Notes under the pieces: model-generated
Told to the model about the DNA's origin: nothing
What the model saw: only the letters and a program-made list of their open reading frames with translations
Databases searched by the model: none
Position numbers and translations under genes: made by a program
NCBI RefSeq assembly: GCF_000144915.1
Contig: NC_014374.1
Coordinates: 186,001-250,000 of the forward strand
Direction of reading: 5' to 3'
DNA: 64,000 nt
DNA from: Acidilobus saccharovorans 345-15
Lineage (GTDB): Archaea; Thermoproteota; Thermoprotei_A; Sulfolobales; Acidilobaceae
Shown here: positions 43,897-53,634 of the stretch, piece after piece
How the letters are laid out: the number at the start of each line of letters is the position of its first letter
Numbering within the stretch: position 1 is the stretch's first letter

Positions 43897-44587
43897 CCTC
43901 CTCACCTCCCTCTATAATCTCCTTGACTCTCTGCTCGCCCTGGCCCTCAGGGGCCTCTTCACTTAACTGCGCGGCTATCGCTGCTGCCTCAGAGTCGGGC
44001 CTTAATAATATATCTGGCCTTGCCGCCTCAGGCCTGATTATGCGAACTTCAACTCCAATTATGCCTAAAGGCAGCTTGGCGTAAGCTATGGCGCGATCTG
44101 TATAAACGTCGACAACGTTCCCAGTCTTTATAACCTTACCCGCCTGAAGCTTCTCGAACCTAGCCCTCTCCCTGCTGAGCTTCCCGCTTATGACTATCTC
44201 TACGCCAACAGCGCCAGCCTCCATAATCCTTCTCATAGTAGCCATAGCTACCCTCCTGAAGTGGTAGCCCATCTCGAGCGCCCTCGCTATCCTAAACGCC
44301 TGTACCCTAGCATTAAGCTCCATGTTGTCAGGCTGGCTGACGGTTACCTGAACACCCTCAAGTCCAAACACCTTTTCCAGGACAGCCTGCAGCTTCCTTA
44401 TTGTAGCGCCTCTCCTTCCTATGACTAGCGCCGGCCTCTCAGCAAATATGTGAACCCTAGTACCTAGCCCGCTCTGGACTATCTGGACTCCAGCATAGCC
44501 TGCAGTGTAGAAGTTCTGAGCCAGGTACTCGTCAACCTTCACCCTTGTCAGGCCTTGCCTCAGGAAGTAGCTCTTAATCTTGGACAT
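43871..44587 (-). CDS. rps3: Ribosomal protein uS3
   Basis: A 238-residue small-subunit protein with a KH domain (RPALVIGRRGATIRKLQAVL). The archaeal C-terminal extension ends in an acidic Glu/Gly-rich tail. The ATG at 44587 (MSKIKSYFLRQGL) is preferred, with GGGGTGG upstream; the frame extends eight residues further into uL22. Confidence 0.96.
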   Translation of the reverse strand: MSKIKSYFLRQGLTRVKVDEYLAQNFYTAGYAGVQIVQSGLGTRVHIFAERPALVIGRRGATIRKLQAVLEKVFGLEGVQVTVSQPDNMELNARVQAFRIARALEMGYHFRRVAMATMRRIMEAGAVGVEIVISGKLSRERARFEKLQAGKVIKTGNVVDVYTDRAIAYAKLPLGIIGVEVRIIRPEAARPDILLRPDSEAAAIAAQLSEEAPEGQGEQRVKEIIEGGEEGGEVQAKS

Positions 44588-44588
44588 T

Positions 44589-45068
44589 TCAGCTGCCACC
44601 CCTCTCCTCAACTATCACCTCGACGTGAGAATGCACCTTCCTTATAATGTCGGCCCTCCCAAAGGCCCTGGGGTAAACCCTCTTGAGCGTTATCCCCTTA
44701 TAAACACCCACGTGAACCACGTAAAGGTTATCCACATCTAGGTTCTTGTTCTCAGCGTTGTTAGAGACGTTCTCAAGAAGCTTCAACATGTACCTGGCTG
44801 CCTTAACTGGGTACTTACCCATTGGTATACCCCATCTGTCAGCTAATCCCCTCTTATGAGGTATCTTTTTCGAAGCTGACCTGTACGGTACCGGCTCCTT
44901 AAGCTCTATAACCCTTCTGAGGTACTCTTCGGCATCGCTCAGCTTCATGCCCTTTATAGCCCTCGCGACCTCTACCATGACCTTAGGATGAACTGGTACG
45001 TCCCACATCATAGCCTTAGCCGATAGGCCCTCGTTGGCAGGCTTAAACGAATAGGACCACTCCGGCAT
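44589..45068 (-). CDS. rpl22: Ribosomal protein uL22
   Basis: A 159-residue protein lining the exit tunnel. SAKAMMWDVPVHPKVMVEVA and the extended loop KRVYPRAFGRADIIR are family markers. ATG start, six bases after the uS19 stop. Confidence 0.97.
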   Translation of the reverse strand: MPEWSYSFKPANEGLSAKAMMWDVPVHPKVMVEVARAIKGMKLSDAEEYLRRVIELKEPVPYRSASKKIPHKRGLADRWGIPMGKYPVKAARYMLKLLENVSNNAENKNLDVDNLYVVHVGVYKGITLKRVYPRAFGRADIIRKVHSHVEVIVEERGGS

Positions 45069-45074
45069 ACTGGA

Positions 45075-45500
45075 TCACCCCTTAGCTGCTATGTGCAGGC
45101 TGCTCTTTGAAGCCTTGAGGCCTGGCTCGCCGTGGTGCACTATCTTTGTTGTGTGGCTGAACTCGCCCAGCCTATGCCCTATCATCTCTGGGACTACTCT
45201 TACAGGCACGTACTCTTTACCATTATAGACGGCTATTGTTAAACCTACCATCTCTGGCAGCACAACTAGGTTCCTCACGTGAGTCTTTATCATGACATCG
45301 GTCTTGCCTGAGCGCCTAAGAGCCCTTATCTTAGCTAGCAGCTTCTTCTGGGCAGGCGTCAACCCCCTCTGCAGGCTCCTCCTCTGCCTCGCTGGAAGCA
45401 GAGAAATGAACTCGTCAAGTGACATGTTTAGAAGCTCCTCTAAGCTTCTGCCCCTGTACTTGAACCTCCTCCACTCGGGCCTCAGCTCTATTGACATCAT
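45075..45500 (-). CDS. rps19: Ribosomal protein uS19
   Basis: A 141-residue small-subunit protein with an archaeal N-terminal extension. [20 protein letters not shown] and [20 protein letters not shown] are conserved. It is first in this operon, although uL2, uL23, uL4 and uL3 usually precede it. Two ATG codons in tandem mark the start. Confidence 0.97.
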   Translation of the reverse strand: MMSIELRPEWRRFKYRGRSLEELLNMSLDEFISLLPARQRRSLQRGLTPAQKKLLAKIRALRRSGKTDVMIKTHVRNLVVLPEMVGLTIAVYNGKEYVPVRVVPEMIGHRLGEFSHTTKIVHHGEPGLKASKSSLHIAAKG

Positions 45501-45536
45501 TACTGCCCCTCGGCTCCGCCATTCCAGGACTGTAGG

Positions 45537-45548
45537 GGCTTTTAAATA
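45537..45548 (-). promoter_or_regulatory. TATA box of the uS19-uS8 ribosomal operon
   Basis: CTATTTAAAAGC on the minus strand lies about 37-48 bases upstream of the uS19 ATG, predicting a short leader. It is the only clear TATA element in the 116-base gap, and it drives at least twelve genes if no internal stop occurs. Confidence 0.6.
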
Positions 45549-45616
45549 GTTTTAGGTATTAGATTGGTTAGAGAAAGTGCGGCATGAGACCTCTGCTGCG
45601 GCTAATGTCTTCTTCA

Positions 45617-46042
45617 TCAAAAGCTCGGCGCTTCGAACTGCCTTATCATAACCTGTGTCACGATGTCTAAATTTTCAAGAGCCTTACGTATGGTCTCCAC
45701 GTCGGCGTTCGACTGGCTCATGTCGGCTATGAAGACACACTCCCCCTCCTCTCCCCTTGTTATCGAGGCACACCTGCTGGCAACTATGTCAACCTTCAGC
45801 TCGCTTAGCTTGTCAGCCACCTTAGCTAGAGCGCCAACCTTATCAAGTACTGAGACGTCAATCTCTATAACTTTGGCATTCTCAGCCAGTATCGGGCTCA
45901 CTATTATCTCCTTTTTATCAGTGTCGGCCAGCATAGCTACTAGCATGCCGGCCTCTATACCTAGCGACTCCCTTATGGTCTGTGGTATCGTTATCCTCCC
46001 CTTGGAGTCTACCTTCACCAGGCCCGTGAGCCTTGTGGACAT
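45617..46042 (-). CDS. AbrB/SpoVT-type regulator with ACT domain
   Basis: A 141-residue protein. Residues 5-45 form a swapped-hairpin AbrB DNA-binding domain (GLVKVDSKGRITIPQTIRES). The rest is ACT-like (VIEIDVSVLDKVGALAKVAD), a ligand-sensing fold that often binds amino acids. A leucine- or amino acid-responsive regulator is plausible. ATG start. The 254 bases between it and metG hold no gene I can support. Confidence 0.88.
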   Translation of the reverse strand: MSTRLTGLVKVDSKGRITIPQTIRESLGIEAGMLVAMLADTDKKEIIVSPILAENAKVIEIDVSVLDKVGALAKVADKLSELKVDIVASRCASITRGEEGECVFIADMSQSNADVETIRKALENLDIVTQVMIRQFEAPSF

Positions 46043-46296
46043 TTAACTATCCCACCTCCGGTTCACATACTCTAAAGGTAACGTTATTAAAATTTTTGGA
46101 GTAATGAACGGCGTACCTAAACTCATTAGACTCAACCTAACTGGTATCTCTTTTACCCAATTTACTCAAAAGGACCTTAATGCGCCCCACGGTCAGTGTG
46201 AGTCTAGGCATCTCATCCTTGACGTCGCTGGCTGCCCACGTCCTCATCCCGTGGTCCTGTAATATAGTGCGCTCAGCGTTTTTAACGGCCTTTGCG

Positions 46297-48027
46297 CTAG
46301 CCAGCTATGCCATAGTCCTTCAGAAGGGGAGGCCTCTTGGAGTTAGCCTTGGCCCGCGACTCCTCTATAATTCTTTCGATGTTGTTCAAGAAGTCCTCGG
46401 GCAGCTTCCTGAAGAGCGGGTGAATCTCTCCTATCCTAGAGCCTCCACTTATGGGCTTGCCGAGGTTCTCGGGCCACTTAGCATCCATCACGCTTCCGGT
46501 GAAGCCTAGCTGATGCCAGAGGTCTTCTGCTATGCTAGGCATAAAGGGCGTTATTAGGTGCGCCACGGTCTTTACTATGCTAGCCGCCACATTAATTACG
46601 GTGCCCGCTCTCTCCCTGTCCCTCTTTATAAGATCCCAGGGAGCTGACTCGTTGAGGTACCTGTTGCCTAGGCGCGCCACCTCAAGCACGAACTCGCTGG
46701 CCCTCTTCAGCTCAACGTTGTCCATGTGCTCTATAACTTTGCTAGCTAACGATGTGGCCTCCTCCAGCGTCTCCTTGTCGCGGGTATCAGGGGCGGTAGC
46801 AGGAGGCATAACGCCGTCAAATCTGCTCTTCACGAAGCTTAGCACCCTGTAGGCCAGGTTTCCTATGTCGTCATTTAGCTCGCTGTTCACTATCCTGTAG
46901 AACTCCTTCCACTGAAAGCTTACGTCGCCGCTCTCCGGCCTCATTCTTATCAGCGCCCACCTCCAGTAGTCTGCCGGGGCGATCTCTAGGGCCTCGTCTA
47001 TCCAGACGCCAACCCTCCTGCTCTTGCTGAAGTGCCTTCCCTCATAGAGCAAGTAGTCGGTGGCGCTTATGCGCCACGGCAACACGTATGGGTCCCCTGA
47101 GGCCATGAAGAGCGAGGGAAGTATTATGGAGTGGAACGGTATGTTGTCCTTGCCTATAAAGTAAACAGACCTGGTTGAGGGGTCGAACCACCACTGCTTC
47201 CAGGAGTTCTCGTCCCCGCCCTTGGACATTAGGTATTCCTTGGTGGCGCTAACGTAGCCAAGTAGAGCGTCAAACCAGACGTAGATAGTTTTATTCTCAG
47301 CGCCTTCAAAGGGTGCTTGTATGCCCCACTCTATATCCCTGGTCAGCGCCCTTGGCTTCAAACCCTGCTTGACCCACTCTATGCTATAGTTCTTGACGCT
47401 ATCCTGGAGCTCACTGCTCTGAAGCCAGGAGAGCAGCTTCTCCTGAACCTTGCCCAAGTCTATGTAGTAGTTCGTGGTCTTCAACCAGATTGGCGTTGCG
47501 CCACATATAGCGCACCTGGGGTTTATGAGGTCCCTTGGAGTGAGCAGCCTGCCACAGTTATCGCACTGATCGCCTCTAGCGTGTTCGTAACCACAGTAAG
47601 GGCATGTGCCCTCTATGAACCTGTCGGGCAAGAACATCTTATCATTAGGACAATAGGGCATCTCCTCATCCTGGGGGAAGACGTAACCTCTCCTCTGTAA
47701 GTTAAGGAAGAACTCCCTGACGAACTCCTTGTGTATCGGGCTCTCAGTCCTCGAGTATAGGCTGAAGTCGAACTCGAACTTCTTAAAGAGCTCAACGTCA
47801 TAGGCATGGACCTGGTCCGTGAGCTCCTTAGGTTTTATGCCCCTCTTCCTGGCTTCGAGCTCTATGGGAGTGCCGTGCTCGTCGCTGCCCGTCACAAACA
47901 CAACATCGTGACCCATCAGCTTCAGGTACCTGGCGTACACGTCTGCGCTCAGCAGGTGAAGCACGGTGCCCAGGTGAGGTATGAAGTTAGAGTATGGCCA
48001 TGCTGAGGCCACTATGTATTTGCCCAT
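46297..48027 (-). CDS. metG: Methionyl-tRNA synthetase
   Basis: A 576-residue class I synthetase. The HIGH region reads SAWPYSNFIPHLGTV. The KMSKS loop reads HFSKSRRVGVW, and four zinc-type Cys pairs (CPND, CPYC, CDNC, CAIC) form two zinc knuckles of the connective peptide. It has no EMAP-like C-terminal tRNA-binding domain, as in many archaea. ATG start. Confidence 0.97.
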   Translation of the reverse strand: MGKYIVASAWPYSNFIPHLGTVLHLLSADVYARYLKLMGHDVVFVTGSDEHGTPIELEARKRGIKPKELTDQVHAYDVELFKKFEFDFSLYSRTESPIHKEFVREFFLNLQRRGYVFPQDEEMPYCPNDKMFLPDRFIEGTCPYCGYEHARGDQCDNCGRLLTPRDLINPRCAICGATPIWLKTTNYYIDLGKVQEKLLSWLQSSELQDSVKNYSIEWVKQGLKPRALTRDIEWGIQAPFEGAENKTIYVWFDALLGYVSATKEYLMSKGGDENSWKQWWFDPSTRSVYFIGKDNIPFHSIILPSLFMASGDPYVLPWRISATDYLLYEGRHFSKSRRVGVWIDEALEIAPADYWRWALIRMRPESGDVSFQWKEFYRIVNSELNDDIGNLAYRVLSFVKSRFDGVMPPATAPDTRDKETLEEATSLASKVIEHMDNVELKRASEFVLEVARLGNRYLNESAPWDLIKRDRERAGTVINVAASIVKTVAHLITPFMPSIAEDLWHQLGFTGSVMDAKWPENLGKPISGGSRIGEIHPLFRKLPEDFLNNIERIIEESRAKANSKRPPLLKDYGIAG

Positions 48028-48088
48028 GGTGCTTCACTTCAGCTCTACAGAGGGGATAGTCCCACAGCTATAAGTCATCTTCGCATCA

Positions 48089-49045
48089 TCAAGGCTTGAA
48101 CTGCCTAATTAGAGTTAAGCCTCCAGGCCTCTCCCTGGTCCCTACGTAAACCACTTTGCCATCTGACGTAGCTAGGCCATCTACAAAGACCTCGCCTCCC
48201 ATGTAGAGGTAACCCCCTAGGTTGTACTCAAATGAAACTATTGTTACGCCCTCCTCTGTAGAAACGCATGGAGGGTAAAGGAGGGCGCTCTCCTGGTATG
48301 GCTGTATTGTGAGGACGTTAGCGTAGCTCCTCGCAGGCGGCTCTATATGATTATACTCGCTGAGCGGTCTACATGCAGAGGCGGGGCCCTCAGGCACGCC
48401 CACCCAGCTAATTGGAACATTGACACCGTCCAGAAGGCCCCTTCTCCACTCAAGGCAGGCGAAGCCTCTCAGGCGCACCCCACCGAAGTCCTCTTTACAT
48501 TCTCCTTCCCTCAGCGACTTTGTGAAGAATTCGAAGGCCGCAGCTGCCTCATAAGCGCCATAGACCACAAAATCTATGTCAGAGAAGCTTTGCTCTATTT
48601 CCATAGCAAAGGAACCTGTGAGCCCCAAGCTGTCAGCAGAGCCCACAGCCCTTGAAAGGGCGTGCGCTGCCCTTGCCAGCTCAACAACAAGCGGGGACCC
48701 GCCGCTCAGCGCCCTCCTCAGGGCCTCCTTAGGGCTTATGTAAACGAGCACGCCGCTCATGGGAATGTATGGCATGTAGGAGGAGTAAGCGGGATCATAC
48801 AGGAGCTTAAGTCCAGCGCCTTCAAAAGCCTTAGCAACTCCGCCTGGGCCGTAGCTTTCTATGACACGGCATAGCTTAGCCCCTGGCCTTCCCCATTTGC
48901 CGTGGTCGCAGGGCACATATTTGGGTATTATTGGTATGAACCCTGGCGGCGACTGCAGCCCTATCTCTACGCCAAACAGAAGGCCCCTAGTTATTATCGC
49001 GCTTCCATGTCCATACCTGCAGCGGCTTAACGTAGCCCCAAACAT
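48089..49045 (-). CDS. Predicted nucleotidyltransferase (second of pair)
   Basis: A 318-residue protein with a polymerase-beta-type nucleotidyltransferase core, LGLTGSFAMEIEQSFSDIDF (GS followed by DxD) near residue 143. A beta-rich N-terminal region has CDHGKWGRPGAKLC. The C-terminal part (EGVTIVSFEYNLGGYLYMGG) looks like an all-beta substrate domain. It belongs to an archaeal family of predicted nucleotidyltransferases of unknown target. It overlaps the preceding nucleotidyltransferase gene by 59 bases, so the true start could be later. Confidence 0.78.
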   Translation of the reverse strand: MFGATLSRCRYGHGSAIITRGLLFGVEIGLQSPPGFIPIIPKYVPCDHGKWGRPGAKLCRVIESYGPGGVAKAFEGAGLKLLYDPAYSSYMPYIPMSGVLVYISPKEALRRALSGGSPLVVELARAAHALSRAVGSADSLGLTGSFAMEIEQSFSDIDFVVYGAYEAAAAFEFFTKSLREGECKEDFGGVRLRGFACLEWRRGLLDGVNVPISWVGVPEGPASACRPLSEYNHIEPPARSYANVLTIQPYQESALLYPPCVSTEEGVTIVSFEYNLGGYLYMGGEVFVDGLATSDGKVVYVGTRERPGGLTLIRQFKP

Positions 49046-49847
49046 CTGGTATCAAATACAGATCTGACCCCGAGGCCTGTAATAGGCCTCTGGCCAGGTA
49101 CCTGCCAGGGGGCAGCTCCTGGTACCTCGTTCTCCATGTTAACATGTAAGCGGTTAGTTCCATGAAGCCTAGCCTAACCCTGTACCTTGCCGGGACCAGG
49201 AAGCCCTCACCTATGTCATTAATATAAACAGCGCCTTCAAACCAGCCCAGGCTTCTGTAAAAGCTGGTGCACCCCCTTTCCTCGACCTGCCTAAGCAACC
49301 TCAAGGTATAGGCGACGCCCTTGTAACAGGAGTCCAGAAGTTTGAAAGCGTGCAACGCATTGAAGTCATCTAAGGACCAGGTGTCCTTAACTTTAGAGTA
49401 CCTGGTTTCATGCTCGCATTCAGCTATTAGGCCTTCTTGGGCGAGGTCCTTTAGCGAGTTGTAAAGCTCTGAGGGCTTATTAGAGTAGAGCAGGAGGTCA
49501 TAGTCGCTGGAGGGTTTCGCTGTTCCCAGGGCCCGGCTGCCAGTTATACCAGCCCACTCGGGGCTCAGCACGTCAAGTAGTTCGCTCAGGCTCCGCGGCA
49601 AGGTAACTCTCCTTATAGCATCGGATGGATCTATTAAGGTCCCATAGAGTCTGGGGACTACGTAGGCTTCTCTGCCGATGCAGTCCAAGTACCTGTAGGA
49701 GACGCCATCTGCGTTCTTGTTGTTAACATGCCAAGGGAAGTTGCTGTGATAAGGAACCGCTATATGGCCATCATCGGGGTGCTCGTAACCTTTGATGATC
49801 CAGACGGCGCCATCAGAAGACCTTACCAGCCATCCCTCGAAGGGCAT
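48987..49847 (-). CDS. Predicted nucleotidyltransferase (first of pair)
   Basis: A 286-residue protein with a minimal nucleotidyltransferase motif GITGSRALGTAKPSSDYDLL (GS x10 DxD) near residue 98. An N-terminal beta-rich module (WLVRSSDGAVWIIKGYEHPD) and a helical C-terminal region with conserved-looking Arg/Tyr residues flank it. ATG start. It overlaps a second, different nucleotidyltransferase. The target (RNA, protein or small molecule) is unknown. Confidence 0.78.
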   Translation of the reverse strand: MPFEGWLVRSSDGAVWIIKGYEHPDDGHIAVPYHSNFPWHVNNKNADGVSYRYLDCIGREAYVVPRLYGTLIDPSDAIRRVTLPRSLSELLDVLSPEWAGITGSRALGTAKPSSDYDLLLYSNKPSELYNSLKDLAQEGLIAECEHETRYSKVKDTWSLDDFNALHAFKLLDSCYKGVAYTLRLLRQVEERGCTSFYRSLGWFEGAVYINDIGEGFLVPARYRVRLGFMELTAYMLTWRTRYQELPPGRYLARGLLQASGSDLYLIPDVWGYVKPLQVWTWKRDNN

Positions 49848-50020
49848 CGCCGATCTCCTTCATTAACACATAACTTGTGCTGCCAAATAAGCCTCTGAGC
49901 AAATGCAAATCTAAATTCTAAATGCTGGCCCTCAGCAATAAACGCCACAATGAACTAAGACTACGTTCAGCTATACTATATAAAATCTCCGAGGATACTA
50001 AAAGCCTTGGGGGTTAGGAG

Positions 50021-50554
50021 TTGAGCGACGACCGCAAGAAGAAAAGGAGATCTTTTGATGACCTATTTGATGAGATAGATGACCTCATGAAGAGATTTGA
50101 AGAGGAATTTGAGGACATGGAGAGAGACTTCGAGGACTTGCTTAAGAACGCCCCCGCCAAGGAGGGACCATATTATTATGGTGTGAGGGTCTACGTTGGC
50201 CCAGACGGCGTACCTCATATAGAGCAGTTTGGCAACATAAAGAAGGAGGGCAGGGGGAAGGTAATAATAAGCGACGAGACTGAACCGATGGTAGACGTTA
50301 TGGAACGTGACGATGAGGTATGGGTAGTGGCTGATCTGCCTGGCGTCGACAAGGATCAAATAAAGGTTTCAGCCACTGAGAGAACGGTCAGCATTAGGGC
50401 TGAAGGCGACAAGAGAAAGTATTCAAAGGAAGTAGAGCTGCCAGCTGTTGTGGATCCGAGCTCAGCCAAGGCTACGTTCAAGAATGGAGTGCTTGAAATT
50501 AAGTTTAAGAAGCTTCAGGGATCGAAGGGAAGCGTCAATATAAAGATAGAGTAA
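50021..50554 (+). CDS. Small heat-shock protein (Hsp20/alpha-crystallin)
   Basis: A 177-residue ATP-independent chaperone. Residues 80-170 are the alpha-crystallin domain (PMVDVMERDDEVWVVADLPG, then FKNGVLEIKFKK). The N-terminal arm is unusually charged (FDEIDDLMKRFEEEFEDMER). The end (VNIKIE) is a degenerate IxI motif. TTG start after GGGGGTTAGGAG; TATA-like TATATAAAA at about 49977-49985 is strong, as expected for a stress gene. Confidence 0.93.
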   Translation: MSDDRKKKRRSFDDLFDEIDDLMKRFEEEFEDMERDFEDLLKNAPAKEGPYYYGVRVYVGPDGVPHIEQFGNIKKEGRGKVIISDETEPMVDVMERDDEVWVVADLPGVDKDQIKVSATERTVSIRAEGDKRKYSKEVELPAVVDPSSAKATFKNGVLEIKFKKLQGSKGSVNIKIE

Positions 50555-50680
50555 CGCACGGGTGGTCTTCCCCTCTTCACTGTAGTCCAAGCGAGTCTGA
50601 CTCGATATTGGCGAGCGCCCTCAGCTTAAGTATAGTTGTTTTTAAACCCTGCACAAAGCAGTAGCTCAAGGAGGTTCGTC

Positions 50681-52051
50681 TTGACAAAGGAGCTAACGTA
50701 TGACGTAGTAATTGTAGGCCTTGGCCCTGCAGGCTCCTCACTTGCTTACCTTCTAAGGAAATCCGGGCTCGAAGTGGCAGGCATTGAAATGAACGGCCCT
50801 GAAGGCGCGTGGGGCAAGCCCTGTGGTGACGCTATAGGCAAGCACCACTTTGACGAGACAGGCCTTCCATATCCCACGGGCGAGTCGCTTAAGCAAAAGA
50901 TAGACGGCATTGATATAATAAGTCCCTACGGGGGCGTCAAGCTAAGGGTTAACGGCGAAGGGTTTATAATAGACAGGAACAAGTACGGGCTTACCCTCAT
51001 CAATGAGAGCGCTAAGGGCGGCGTCGATATTTACATGAGGACCCGCGTTACGTCGCCTAAGCTAGAGGAGGGAAAGCTTGTTGGTGTTTATGCCAAAGGC
51101 GAGAACGGTGAGGACCTTCTATTCAGGGGAAAGATCATAGTGGACGCTACTGGCAACAGCGGCCTCCTTAGGAGGCAGCTGCCCACCTCCTGGCCCGTTA
51201 ATGAACCCCTGGACCCTAAGGATGCTAACATAGCCTACCGTGAGATCAGGGAACTGAACTACACTGTAGAGGAGCCCAGCTACCTTAAGATCTACGTTAA
51301 CCAGGAGATATCCCCAGGGGGCTACTGGTGGTACTTCCCTGAGGGCAAGGAGTCCGCCAACATAGGCCTCGGGGTTCAGGGCGGCATGGGTTACCCAACC
51401 CCTAACACTATATTCAAGCAGAGGCTCGAAAAATTAGACGAAGTCAAGAACTACAGAAGGGTTATCAACGCGGCCGGCTCTAAGGTTCCAACTAGGCGCC
51501 CTGCTAACACGCTGGTATGGGATAACTTCATTGGAATAGGGGACAACGGGTATACTGTGAACCCAGTGCACGGAGGTGGAATGGGCTATGCTATGGTCGC
51601 GGCCTACTACGCCTCTAAGTCAATAATTAAGGCGTTCACCGAGAACGACTTCTCAGCCAAGGCCCTGTGGGACCTTAACATAAATTACATAAAGTCCATT
51701 GGGAAAAGGCAGGCTTCCCTTGACATCTTCAGGATATTCCTACAGAGGCTCAGCAATGACGACATAGAGTACGGCCTTAAGCATGGCATAATGAACGCGG
51801 ACCAAGTTTATGAGACTAGCGTCTCAGGCGAGCTGAAGGCTAACTTAGGGCTCCTTGACAAGGTCTCTATAGCGCTTCGCATGCTCGGCAGGCCCTCGCT
51901 GCTGCCCAAGCTGGCCACGGTGGCCACCTATATGAAGAGGGTTCAGCAGCTCTATGACGCCTATCCAACGTCACCAGAAGGCCTCGACACCTGGGTCTCA
52001 GCCATCAATGCCCTTTACTCCGAGTATAAGTCTAAGATAGGCGTGGCTTAG
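50681..52051 (+). CDS. Geranylgeranyl reductase family protein
   Basis: A 456-residue flavoprotein saturating isoprenoid chains of archaeal lipids or quinones. The FAD motif is VVIVGLGPAGSSLAYLL, then KPCGDAIG and GIGDNGYTVNPVHGGGMGYA. The TTG at 50681 has GGAGG six bases upstream and is preferred. The frame opens at 50636 inside a TATA-like GTTTTTAAAC that is probably the promoter. Substrate specificity cannot be set. Confidence 0.92.
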   Translation: MTKELTYDVVIVGLGPAGSSLAYLLRKSGLEVAGIEMNGPEGAWGKPCGDAIGKHHFDETGLPYPTGESLKQKIDGIDIISPYGGVKLRVNGEGFIIDRNKYGLTLINESAKGGVDIYMRTRVTSPKLEEGKLVGVYAKGENGEDLLFRGKIIVDATGNSGLLRRQLPTSWPVNEPLDPKDANIAYREIRELNYTVEEPSYLKIYVNQEISPGGYWWYFPEGKESANIGLGVQGGMGYPTPNTIFKQRLEKLDEVKNYRRVINAAGSKVPTRRPANTLVWDNFIGIGDNGYTVNPVHGGGMGYAMVAAYYASKSIIKAFTENDFSAKALWDLNINYIKSIGKRQASLDIFRIFLQRLSNDDIEYGLKHGIMNADQVYETSVSGELKANLGLLDKVSIALRMLGRPSLLPKLATVATYMKRVQQLYDAYPTSPEGLDTWVSAINALYSEYKSKIGVA

Positions 52052-52066
52052 CTTTTCCATCATTCG

Positions 52067-53497
52067 TCAGCCCGCTCTTTTCCATGTGGTCTCCTCGCCT
52101 TTATCGACTAGAGTTATGCCGTATGAGGCTAGCTTGGACCTTATGTAATCTGCTAGGTCGTACATCTTATTCTTACGAAGCTGTGACCTAACCTCAACTA
52201 AGAGGTCTATTAGCTGGTCCTCAAGGGAAGCCACGGGGGCCATTGGCGCTCTCTCAAAAATATCATCTAAAACTGCGTAAACCCTGTTAAAGTCTACAAG
52301 CATTTTGTATGTGAAAGCTATGAGTGCCCTTGACTCTGATGAAGCTATGTACTTGTAATATTCTGAGGTTAAGGCCCATACGCTGCCCGCGGCCTCTCCC
52401 ATGTTAAAGTCTCTCTGCATTGCCGCGTGCCAGTTTAGGTACAGGGACCTTAGCTTGAAAAGTTCGTCGACATCTGCAGCTTTCATATAGTTGACATACT
52501 CCTCCTTAGAGAGCCTCTTGACCACGTCGCTCGCAATATCGCGCAGCCTCTCGACCAGCTTCTTGGCCTGCCCAAGGCTTTGTTCGGAGTACTCGAGGCT
52601 TCCTCTATAATGAGATGTGAGAACCCACATCCTTATTACATTGGGGCCCCACTCATTTATCGCGTCCCTTAAGCTTACAATGTTTCCAAGGCTCTTGCTC
52701 ATCTTCTCGCCCCTTATAGTTAGCATGCCGGTGTGAAGCCAGTACTTAACCCAGGGACCGCCAAAGAGGCTCTCGCTCTGGGCCCTCTCGTTCTCATGAT
52801 GTGGAAATATGAGATCGGAGCCCCCTCCATGAATGTCAATCCTACTCCCAAGGTACCTGCTGCTCATCACGCTGCACTCTATGTGCCACCCGGGCCTCCC
52901 GCGGCCCCAAGGGCTTTCCCACCAAGGTTCCCCAGGCTTGGCAGCTTTCCACAGAGCAAAGTCGTAAGGATGGCGCTTCTCTGACACCACTCCCTCGCCT
53001 TGATCCCACAGGGCCTTGTTGAAGTTGCCGCTAAGCCTTCCATAGTCAGGGTATGCATCGACATCGAAGTAAACGCTGCCGCTCGGCGCTACATAAGCAT
53101 AGCCTTTCTCTATGAGCTTCCCTATAAAATCTATGATTTCGTTTATGTGAGATGTCACCCTGGGGTGTAAGTCAACTCTTATGTTGAGCCTTGAGAGGCT
53201 TTCCAGGTAATCCTGCGCGTAACTGTCCGCTACCTCTTTCCAGCTCACGCCGCGATCCGAGGCCCTCTTTATTATCTTGTCATCTATGTCTGTTATGTTC
53301 TGAACGTGGTATACGGAATAGCCTATCAACGATAGGTATCTCTTTATCCCATCGAATGCCACAAACGTCTTAGCGTGACCTATGTGAACGTAGTCGTACA
53401 CTGTTGGACCACAGACGTACATGGTTACAAGTGGAGGGGACCATGGCCTGAAGACTTCCTCCCTTCTTCCTAGGGTGTTAGTTACCGTCAGCGTCAT
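52067..53497 (-). CDS. cysS: Cysteinyl-tRNA synthetase
   Basis: A 476-residue class I synthetase. The zinc/HIGH region reads [19 protein letters not shown] and the KMSKS loop EKMSKSLGN, with zinc ligands in [10 protein letters not shown] and [11 protein letters not shown] start. It is convergent with the geranylgeranyl reductase gene across a 15-base gap. Confidence 0.97.
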   Translation of the reverse strand: MTLTVTNTLGRREEVFRPWSPPLVTMYVCGPTVYDYVHIGHAKTFVAFDGIKRYLSLIGYSVYHVQNITDIDDKIIKRASDRGVSWKEVADSYAQDYLESLSRLNIRVDLHPRVTSHINEIIDFIGKLIEKGYAYVAPSGSVYFDVDAYPDYGRLSGNFNKALWDQGEGVVSEKRHPYDFALWKAAKPGEPWWESPWGRGRPGWHIECSVMSSRYLGSRIDIHGGGSDLIFPHHENERAQSESLFGGPWVKYWLHTGMLTIRGEKMSKSLGNIVSLRDAINEWGPNVIRMWVLTSHYRGSLEYSEQSLGQAKKLVERLRDIASDVVKRLSKEEYVNYMKAADVDELFKLRSLYLNWHAAMQRDFNMGEAAGSVWALTSEYYKYIASSESRALIAFTYKMLVDFNRVYAVLDDIFERAPMAPVASLEDQLIDLLVEVRSQLRKNKMYDLADYIRSKLASYGITLVDKGEETTWKRAG

Positions 53498-53634
53498 CCT
53501 GCTCGCCTAAGCTAAGGCTGCGTATCAAAGGTCCTTAAATTTGCCGCTACGGGGGCTCTAGCTGCCATCGAAGTAATGCGGTCGCTCCCCAATGTTTTTA
53601 AGTTTCTTTCAAACCACTATAAAGTGGTGTCAAC

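Noticed and set aside
46090-46296. C/D box RNA candidate with ATGAGGA and CTGA
   Set aside because: Box sequences deviate from consensus, and the second pair is not present.
46180-46509. 109-residue plus-strand frame between the AbrB-ACT gene and metG
   Set aside because: Most of it is antisense to metG, and the residue composition looks like a shadow frame.
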